Of a stretch of DNA of 15,863 nucleotides, positions 8,939 to 15,863 are shown in pieces. This DNA is from Irineochytrium annulatum (Eukaryota; Chytridiomycota; Chytridiomycetes; Chytridiales; Chytridiaceae). The stretch lies in the NCBI GenBank assembly GCA_027600665.1, contig JADGJL010000671.1, positions 1 to 15,863 on the forward strand, read 5' to 3'. The notes under the pieces are model-generated. The model saw only the letters and a list, made by a program, of their open reading frames with translations, had not been told where the DNA came from and made no database searches. Made by a program: the position numbers and the translations under genes. The number at the start of each line of letters is the position of its first letter. Within the stretch, counting starts at the first letter, position 1.

Positions 8939-9290
8939 TCGCGTGCCCGCCTGGGTATGGGTTGTACAGGACGAGCCTGGGCCCGAGCTGTGTGTTTTGC
9001 CCCAAAGGCACCTATAACATCCTGGAACGCAACGTCGGCCAAATGCTTGGACTGCCTGGAGGACGCCATCTGACGGGCAGATGGCGCCGCCTGGGCAGAT
9101 TCTGCCCGGGCGGGGACACTCTGAGTGTGAACTCCGGCTTCTGGCTGATGACGGCCAATCCTGGGACACCAAACGCCACAATTGAGGCTTACAAGTGCCC
9201 GTACGCCCGATTGGGAACTGCACAATGGGCTCCATCTGCGCTAACGGCTTTAATGGCCTTCTGCACCGACTGCGTGGACGACAGCCCAGT
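8939..9290 (+). other. Cys-rich GCC2/GCC3-like extracellular segment
   Basis: Following an AG acceptor at 8937-8938 the sequence reads ACPPGYGLYRTSLGPSC and CVFCPKGTYNI in one frame, NATSAKCLDCLEDAI in the next, CPGGDTLSVNSGFW back in the first, then GNCTMGSICANGFNGLL and CTDCVDD. The CxxCPxGTYN, CxxCxxxAICPGGDxxxxxSGFW and CxxGFxGxLCxxC spacing is typical of GCC2/GCC3 (ephrin-receptor-like) Cys-rich modules that precede membrane domains in many protist and fungal surface proteins. The 32-nt insertion at 9071-9102 separates DAI from CPGG. Confidence 0.65.
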
Positions 9291-9334
9291 TTTTGTGTGG
9301 TCATCAGTGGGTCGCGTGCTCGAGGTCGCTGGGT

Positions 9335-10909
9335 GGGTCCTTCTACGCGATGATCTTTGGCACGTTCGTCGGGGCCGTCGGCATCCTCCTTGTGCCGCCG
9401 ACCGAGACACCCACGATTGAGATCGTGTTCCTGTTCTTCCAGGTCGTCGACACCTCTTTGGAGGTAACCTCGGCGGCACCATTGGTCTCTATAGGCTCAA
9501 CGTCTTCTTTGCCGTCACGTCGCTTAAGTTTGATGGGATGGTGTCGGACTGCCCGGTGCCGCTGCGTGGGATCGGCAACCTCATGTTGCGATTTGTGATG
9601 CCGCTCATGCTGTCATTCTACGTGTCCGTGATTTACGGGGCCGTGCGGCTCGTCCAGTCGAGGATGTCGGGGGCAAAGGAGATGATCAATCGTATTACGC
9701 CGTTCTACCTCAAGGGTCAACCAATCAGCATGATCTGCTTGCGCGCGATCATCACGACGTTGACGCTAACGATCATGCCCCTCACAGAGAGTGCTCTTTC
9801 AATGTATGACCTCCAATTTGCTGACAAATACTTATACTTGACCAGTCTTCAATGCAACGTCACCGACGGAGTCGATGTCGTCACAAACGCGCCGTCCATT
9901 CAATGCTATAAAGCTTCCCACATTGGCGCAGTTGTGTTCTCGATTGCCATTTGATTGTCCTTATGGGCGTTCTCCCCCTTATTGCCTCATACGTTCTTTA
10001 CCGGCTGTGGAGAGAGAAGAGACTGAGCTACATGGCCGACGTGCCACCCTCTCAGCAACTCCTTCAGGTACTTCTAAAGTTTGCAGACTGTTTTAACACC
10101 TTGCAGTGCCTATACGTTTCGTTCAAGCCAGAGCTCTTCTTCATGCTTCCGACTATCATAGTCGAGAAAGGATTTCTTTCTATCTTGTTCACAATCATTC
10201 AAAGATATCACGGTGTGTTCAAGTCCTACTGTTCCCTGTTTCTTTTTTTTATTCTTTTCTGACCATGCTGTAGACTCCATCCAGGTCAATATGCACATCC
10301 TTGCCATCGCGTTCTTGTGTACTGCCAGAATCTACTTCCAGCCATACCTCAGCCCGCTAGAAGCCTATCTCAACCGCGAATGTGCCTGGCGTGGTTAGCT
10401 CTGATCGCTCTGAAAGAATTTATTGCGCTGTACGGGATCTCGATGGTCATTCGTGCGGAGATCACAGTCATTCCTTTGTTCCGGTGTTCCTTCGCGCAAT
10501 CCGCTGGTTCAACGAGAACAGGCATCACCACGCGGACCTCCTCGACGCTGTTTGCGAGGGGACCTTCCCAGACAAGTCCGTACTTTCAAACGCCGGCGGT
10601 GATGACTCCACCTCTAGGAGTAAGCGGATCCAAAAGTCGTCGATCAAGAGGCTCGATCAGGAGACGCTTGAGACGGAAGCGTCGTGCAGCGGCCCAAACC
10701 CTGAGCCGAAGAACAGAATATTTAGGTCCGAGCTTATGGACGAAAAATCCTCCTCGGGAAAGGAGCAGGTCAGGTCGATCACTGCCATGAGGGGAGTCAG
10801 GGCTTCAGGAACTGCTCGGCGGACATCCGCGCTTGCGGAAGCATCGGTCGCGAGGGCCGAGCAGGTGCCCTTCACAGAGGATACTGACATTGAGGTCAAT
10901 ATAGAGTGA
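9335..10909 (+). other. Polytopic membrane domain and cytoplasmic tail of the receptor-like locus
   Basis: Hydrophobic segments include FYAMIFGTFVGAVGILLV, IEIVFLFFQVVD, NVFFAVTSL, LRFVMPLMLSFYVSVIYG, LRAIITTLTLTIMP, GAVVFSIAI continuing out of frame as LIVLMGVLPLIASYVLY, FFMLPTIIVEKGFLSILF, NMHILAIAFLCTARIYF, and LAWLALIALKEFIALYG. Conserved-looking landmarks are SDCPVP after a loop, PSIQCYKASHIG, YVSFKPELF and FQPYLSPLEAYLN; these match the C-terminal membrane region shared by GCC2/GCC3 proteins rather than the class-C 7-TM domain. Introns of 42 nt (9804-9845) and 39 nt (10068-10106) interrupt it. The tail after about 10480 is hydrophilic, with Ser/Lys/Glu-rich stretches ending DTDIEVNIE. 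Confidence 0.6.
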
Positions 10910-11081
10910 GTAGGCAGATGGGTGTGATTTCGTCCTTTGCCAACATCATAGAGCTCAGTTCCTGCTTCCCATCCTAAATTATGTACGTTAAACATTTCAC
11001 TCGAACGTATTGATGTGTTTAAAACGTGCTTGTACAGCGCAGAGACAGAAGTATTAAAGACAATATCCAAAATGTCGCCAC

Positions 11082-11135
11082 GCAGTTAATATCTGCGGCT
11101 TAAAGTTATCGCCGCGAACGGCGATTTAAAACTGC
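11082..11135. other. Hairpin-forming inverted repeat
   Basis: A perfect 7-bp stem (ATCGCCG at 11108-11114, CGGCGAT at 11119-11125) closes the loop CGAA. A TTAA/TTAA pair (11100-11103 with 11126-11129) and an outer GCAGTT/AACTGC pair (11082-11087 with 11130-11135) can extend it. It lies about 170 nt past the stop of the receptor-like locus. It could be a 3'-UTR structure, a small mobile-element remnant or chance. Confidence 0.5.
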
Positions 11136-11697
11136 AAAAAAAGAGAAGAACGTGTCAAGTCGGCCGCTCTCATAAAAGACAGAAAATTGAAGAAACCAAG
11201 GTCGCAACGCTTAATGCATCGGGTGAGGCCCACATCGAAGCAAAAGTGGTCAATTGGCGCACAATGATATCAAAAGCGCCACACAGCTATAGATAGGAAC
11301 AATGACCGAGTTGAGAGGGCCGGTCCGCCGTCGTGCCCGGAACGGGATGCAAGACCCGCTCGTGGTTGCATCATATGGGCCATCAAGGTGGAGGACGCGC
11401 GTGCGTCAGGCGTGGGCCCACTTCCGCGCCACTCAGTTTCGCTCGCGGTCCATGTTGCACGGATGATCACCTGTTCACTTTGTCGTCTAGGACTCATCGA
11501 AGACCAAGACAACATCTGAAGAGACGGCGCCGATCAGCGAGCTGCCCCAACCATTATCGGACGTATGCGGACGAAAGATGCGATTTGCTGGCAACCAGCT
11601 GAGGTGGCGGAGAAGATAACGACATCGTCACTCAGCGTAGAGCGACAACTTAGTTAGAAAATTCCTCCTTGATCCATTAAATTTAATCATTGTTTTC

Positions 11698-11703
11698 TTT
11701 ATT
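11698..11703 (-). terminator. Candidate poly(A) signal of the SNF2 gene
   Basis: TTTATT on the plus strand reads AATAAA on the minus strand, about 160 nt beyond the SNF2 stop codon, within AT-rich sequence. This is a consensus match only. Confidence 0.4.
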
Positions 11704-11862
11704 ATTACTTTAAATTAGGTTTACAAATCAACCGCATAGACATTCTTAAAAACAGCCGAAATGGTATGCAAAAGCCAAAAGAAAAATAAAATAAAAAAAA
11801 ATGAATGGCCCATCTCGCCATACACATACAGCGACTACAAATGGATTATAGCAGCGAAGAGG

Positions 11863-14800
11863 CTATACAGGCGCATCACCCGAAGGACCTCCATCTGCTT
11901 CATCCACTCCATCCTTCATCCACTCCTCCCTCAAGAGCGACATCAATGTTTCCGCCTCCTCGGGATTCTCGGCGGGCCCATCCTCCTCGGAGATAGCTTT
12001 CGAGTCGTCTGCATCGTCCCTCTTCGAGGTTTCACCACCGTCCTCCTGCTGCACCCTGCGGTCGAGGTGCAGCTTCGCGGTCGCAAGTCTTAGCATGTGT
12101 TGCTCGACGCTGCCCTTGAGAATGAGCTTTATGACCTCCACGTCCCGGGTCTGACCAACACGGTGAGCCCTATCTTCGGCTTGGGCGTCGTTATGAGGGT
12201 TGAAGTCCTATAAACACACGTCAAAGAGAGTACACGTTAACGTCTCGGGCTTACAATGTCATACAGCAAGACGACGTTCGCACTGGTCAAATTTAGCCCC
12301 AACCCGCCCGCCTTCGTCGTTAAAAGGAACACGCCGATTGATGAGTCCTCGTTAAATTGATCAATAAGATCTTGCCTAAACCAAACGTTAATTAAGGCAA
12401 CGACAGAGTTATTCTACCTGTCGGCAACGCTGGTCGTCCCGTCCAACCGCAAGAAGTTGATATCTAGGGTGTGCATGACGTTTTCCAGAACTAAAACGTC
12501 AAAATGTCGTTTGATTAAAAGAGACTTACTGTCGAGCATGATGACGAATTGGGAGAAAATCAATATGCGATCGCCCTGAGGAAATCAAAATTTCGCCTGT
12601 TGAAATCACTGAACCTTTTCGACCGCGCCCGGCAGGTACTCCTTGAGCATTTGCACCTTTCCGGCATCCATCCATGTGCTCTCCGTCAATTTATGATGCC
12701 TTATTTTCTAATTGTGACATATCAGCTTACAGAGCCGTGACAAGAGCCAACCTTATACTTCTCCGACAGCTGGTGAAGCTCAAAGTCGCTCATAATCATC
12801 ATGTCCTCCACAACATAATCATACGTCGACTCCTTAAACTCGGACTCCTATGAAAAGCAGTCAGAGGGACCGAGTTCTTCTGCCGCTTCGTATTACCCTC
12901 ATGATCTCCCTCGCCATTTTCCTAATCTTCTCTTCTGTGAACAGCCGCCTGAACAGCAGCGGATGGCAAGACACCTTCCTCAACTGCATCAGTACGTTCG
13001 ACCGCTCCCTAGCGGGGTTCGCCTGCTTCCCTAATTTCGCCTTGACCGCCTTCGCCGCCTCCTTAGCCGCCTTTACTGCCGCGGCCTCGGCCTTCTTTGG
13101 CCGGCCCCTCTTTCTCGGCGTCGGCTTCTCTTCGTCCGCAGCCGCAAGGATTGCCTCTACCGCTTCCTCCTCCGTCGGCTTCGACGGCTCCTCAGGCGCC
13201 ATGCTCCCACTCAACCAGGCCTTCTTGCAGTCAGCTACGAGCTCGCCGTACAACTTCCGCTGGCGCTCAGTAGGTTCACAGATCCTTATGTTCTGGGTCT
13301 TCGACGGCAGCTCCTTTAAAACCTGCGCCTTCTTGCGACGCAAAACGAACGGAATCATCATCTTCCGAGCGCGGGATATACGCGTTTTCGAGAGAAGGTT
13401 CTGAGTTGTGACAGGCCCAGATAGGCCCTTCATATTGAAGATCAAATTCAAAGACTCTGAGTCTTGCATGAATAGATCCGGTAGAATAAAGGTAAGGAGA
13501 GACTACGATGGCATGAGCAAAGCGACACGCAATACAAAACTCATACAAGCAGCTCCATAAGGTTATTCTGGAGTGGGGTGCCCGTAAGCAGTACACGGAA
13601 GGGAATCTGAATTGGATCAGTAATAAGTCTTCAAAACGTCACGAACCCGTAGATTCTCAAGCGATTTGTATCTCGCCGACAACCTGTTCTTCACCATGTC
13701 TACATAAGTTGCATTAAGTAACGCCAATGAAAGAAATCTCTTACGCCCTTCATCCAATATCATGCTCCGGAACTTCATTTTTTTCAAAAACGACTTATCC
13801 TCCTTCGCATTACTCGCGATCGTGTAAGTCGTCACGATCACATCCCCCGGATAGTCCATAAGCTCAGACCTCAAAGTCGCTCTTTCGGCCTGGGAGCCAT
13901 AGTACGAAGACACCTCTAACGAAGGCACCCACTTCTGGAACTCGCGAAGCCAATTCTCCATAGTCGATGCGGGGACAATAATGAGATGAGGACCGGGAAT
14001 TTCATTCTCCCGAAGAAGGCCAAGGAACGTGATCACCTGCGCCGTCTTCCCAAGACCCATCTATAACGAAACGGCGTTACCCACACAAAAATACATGCGT
14101 GATTACCTCGTCAGCGAGAATAGCGCCTAGGCCTTTCCGGTAAAGCATGAAGAGCCAGCTGATACCAATGAGCTGATAGTCCTTCAGCTTTAACTTCTGA
14201 TTTACAAATTTCGGTTGAACTTTTAGGCACTTGCCCGGCTCGAGCGAAGTCGGTTCTTCGACAAGCGCCATGTTCTGGCCAATTTCCGAAACGCCGAGCT
14301 CCCCGCCGTCCTCCGACTCCTCCTTCACCGCCTCTTCTTCCACATCCACCTTCACATCAGCGACCTCACCAGCGGCATCTCCGTTCGTCGCCGCAGGCTT
14401 CGGGGCCCGCTCCACCCAGCCCTTTAATATGCTCATTATCTCGGCCCCCTTTCGCTCGCACTTGCAGATCAACGAGTCGACCTGAAGGTACCCATCCATC
14501 ATCTCCTTATACTTCGATATGAACTTCAGGAGGACCTTCTTTTTAGCACTCAAGATCGTTTTCAAACCCGCGTAATCCAAAAACGGCCTCATCTCTGTAA
14601 ATTGTCAATAACAACATAGCTAAGCGACCAGGCACGACGCGTACCAATAAACTGGTCAGCTTGGTCGTCCGAGCACAGCAAGGTATCGACAAGCTCCTGC
14701 TTGCTCGACGTGTTGAAGAACACGAGCGTCGCCAAGTTCCTCTCCGTATCGGCGTCGTCGTCGCTGTCGTCCCCACCGCCCCCACGGTGGGACCCGTCTG

Positions 14801-15666
14801 AGCCGTCCGAGTAATCCCCAGCGTCGGCCTCCTCCTCATCCGAATACGTAGACCGCCTCCTTTGCTTCGCCGATTTCTCTAGGAAAGCCGGGCGGGTCGG
14901 CGAAGGGAACTTTGGCGGCTGGTTCGGTTTTCGAATCAAACTCGGGATCGCGACGTGATTGGCGGCGCTGTATCAAACCAGGCTAGTCAGCACGCACCGA
15001 GAGCATGCAAAGTGACTGAAGCAGTGGTGTAAGCAACGTCTACCTCGCCAGAGCCTTGGCGGACTTCTTGATGAACTTGCCCCTCTTCTTCCGCGGCCCG
15101 TCCTCATCATCCTCCTCCTCTGCATCCTCCGCCGCGTCGTCAAACTCAGCCAGCAGCATAGCCGATGCCGTCGCCACGTCCCAGTTGGAAACCTCAAGCC
15201 TCGCCCTCATGACGGCTACGTCCAGGTTCGGGTGCTGCACCATCAGCTGTGCGAGTTTCGCGTCCCTGCTGGCAGCCGAGACCGGTGGCGTGATGACGTA
15301 CTGCTGCGGCGGCCGGAAGCGCGCGGCCTGCGCTGGCGCTGGCGGCATGCGGGGTGGGACGTCCATGGCGAGGGAGCCGTTGTACGCGAAGTTGGCGAAG
15401 TTCGGGACGGCCGAGCTGAGCTGGGGTGAGTGGTTGTTGATGCCGGCCGCGTTGAGTTGGAGGAGCTGACGACGTGCCAGCTCGGCGCTCTCGATGGCCT
15501 GGGCAGATGGGTCCCGCATGGGTTTGGGCTGTGGCTGGCCCCGAATACGCTTCTCAGACGGCGCGGCAGATGATGACGGCGCCGAAGCCGCCGGTGTCTC
15601 CGGGACGAGGATTGTGGCGTCAAGCTGAAGCGGGTTGCCGAAGACGAACGGAGGCGTGCGACTCAT
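11863..15666 (-). CDS. FUN30: SNF2-family chromatin remodelling ATPase, Fun30/SMARCAD1 subfamily (1,080 aa)
   Basis: Thirteen exons splice in perfect phase: 15666-15044, 14967-14645, 14594-14107, 14060-13745, 13699-13647, 13606-13547, 13502-12897, 12847-12752, 12707-12615, 12575-12530, 12490-12418, 12375-12255, 12207-11863. A CUE-type ubiquitin-binding helix bundle lies at residues about 134-177 ([17 protein letters not shown]). The Fun30-specific pre-ATPase segment ([18 protein letters not shown]) follows. Motor motifs: [18 protein letters not shown] with Walker lysine at about 483; DEGH at 581-584; [10 protein letters not shown] at 607-616; [33 protein letters not shown] with the conserved arginines at about 979 and 982. 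This is a nuclear ATP-driven nucleosome remodeller; the subfamily acts in heterochromatin upkeep and DNA-end resection. A basic cluster [11 protein letters not shown] (191-201) may be a nuclear signal. An AT-hook (PRKRGRPKK, 13118-13092) and an Ala/Lys-rich helix sit inside lobe 2. All motifs are intact, stop TAG. ATG 15666 is the first Met of the open frame. Confidence 0.95.
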
Positions 15667-15863
15667 GGCCTTATGCGGTCAACGGTTCTGCCCCTCGCCC
15701 CTAGACTGGGATTCGCAGAGCAGAGGGAGGTGGATGCTCGAGTGAGCGAGATTGGAGTGAAGTCGATTCGGACAGCCAGATCGATTTTTGGCTGTCAAAG
15801 GCCATCAGTCCCAGAACAACGAAGTGGTGTGCCTGCATGTACGCGCAGAAGTATGAACAAAGT
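15667..15863. promoter_or_regulatory. Upstream region of the SNF2 gene
   Basis: This is the 5' flank of the minus-strand SNF2 gene at the window edge. It should contain its leader and part of its promoter. No TATA box, obvious binding-site cluster or neighbouring exon was found. Confidence 0.4.

Larger units (their letters stand above)
7674..10909 (+). pseudogene. Venus-flytrap/GCC2-GCC3/multi-pass membrane receptor-like locus, broken by many frame switches
   Basis: Order of recognisable parts: signal peptide; C-lobe of a type-1 periplasmic-binding (ANF-receptor) fold; Cys-rich GCC2/GCC3-type segment; polytopic membrane domain with the CY-x3-H and PYxSPL-type motifs seen in protist and fungal GCC2/GCC3 proteins; charged Ser/Lys/Glu tail ending TGA at 10907-10909. 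Many introns keep good splice sites: 7835-7878, 7946-8027, 8087-8140, 8240-8281, 8678-8738, 9804-9845, 10068-10106 and 10213-10273. No continuous frame exists. Switches fall near 8141, 8490, 8775, 9022, 9200, 9261, 9290, 9455, 9950, 10380 and 10480. There is also an in-frame TAG at 8432 and a 32-nt insertion at 9071-9102, and two expected splice sites (near 8390 and 8888) are missing. Both neighbouring large genes are frame-intact. I infer a pseudogene; a locally poor consensus sequence is the main alternative. In working form it would be a cell-surface receptor. Confidence 0.75.
10910..11862. other. Spacer between the receptor-like locus and the convergent SNF2 gene
   Basis: No gene is supported. 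It holds a strong hairpin (11082-11135), a GC-rich stretch at about 11310-11600 with short overlapping ORFs on both strands, none with recognisable features, and an AT-rich end (11660-11810) containing candidate poly(A) signals of the SNF2 gene. It should carry the 3' ends of both flanking loci. Confidence 0.5.

Noticed and set aside
10317..10790. Long plus-strand frame as the C-terminus of the receptor-like locus
   Set aside because: Its first part (LAWLALIALKEF...) is the expected membrane helix, but beyond about 10480 it becomes an Arg-rich shadow; the neighbouring frame ending at 10909 has the more protein-like tail.
11270..11602. Overlapping ORFs on both strands in the 3' spacer
   Set aside because: They are short, without recognisable motifs, splice context or start context; they are probably chance frames in GC-rich sequence.
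12850..13404. Plus-strand 184-codon ORF inside the SNF2 gene
   Set aside because: It is antisense to exon 7, which encodes conserved helicase sequence on the minus strand.
1..15863. Bacterial or mobile-element origin, CRISPR arrays, tRNA or rRNA genes
   Set aside because: Spliceosomal introns and a SNF2 remodeller mark nuclear eukaryotic DNA; no array of spaced repeats, transposase or RNA gene was seen by eye.

Overview
This is a eukaryotic, most likely fungal, nuclear window. Genes are split by many short GT-AG introns, most of 39-82 nt, often with CTAAC- or CTGAC-like branch sites. Coding exons are GC-rich and use G or C at third positions, and intergenic spacers are AT-rich with poly(A) runs. 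A Fun30/SMARCAD1-type SNF2 ATPase, a lipid-kinase-like domain closest in pattern to fungal sphingosine kinases, and a Venus-flytrap/GCC2-GCC3/multi-pass membrane protein together suggest an early-diverging (zoosporic) fungus. That placement is inference.

Layout: (1) 1-921 (+) is the 3' part of a single-pass membrane protein with a Ser/Thr-rich ectodomain and a Tyr/Gln/Gly/His-rich cytoplasmic tail. (2) 1257-6810 (-) is a giant eight-exon gene of about 1,707 residues, convergent with the first. It is a long disordered protein ending in a sphingosine-kinase-like domain whose ATP-binding and catalytic signatures are absent and whose second lobe is missing. The two genes meet at overlapping poly(A) signals near 1163-1181. 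(3) 7036-7447 (-) is an uncertain small gene; one reading resembles cytochrome c oxidase subunit VIIc (yeast Cox8). (4) 7674-10909 (+) is a signal-peptide-bearing receptor-like locus: Venus-flytrap C-lobe, Cys-rich GCC2/GCC3-type segment, polytopic membrane domain and charged tail. It is recognisable throughout but broken by about ten frame switches, a nonsense codon and a 32-nt insertion. (5) 10910-11862 is non-coding as far as can be seen, with one strong hairpin. (6) 11863-15666 (-) is an intact 13-exon Fun30/SMARCAD1 remodeller with an AT-hook and an Ala/Lys-rich insertion in its second motor lobe.

The genes do not form a pathway; this is an ordinary eukaryotic neighbourhood. The items most worth following are the degenerate lipid-kinase domain fused to a giant disordered protein, and the receptor locus whose decay is dominated by indels while both large neighbours keep perfect frames. 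Exon boundaries were worked out by hand from splice consensus, phase and family resemblance; no alignment or database search was run.
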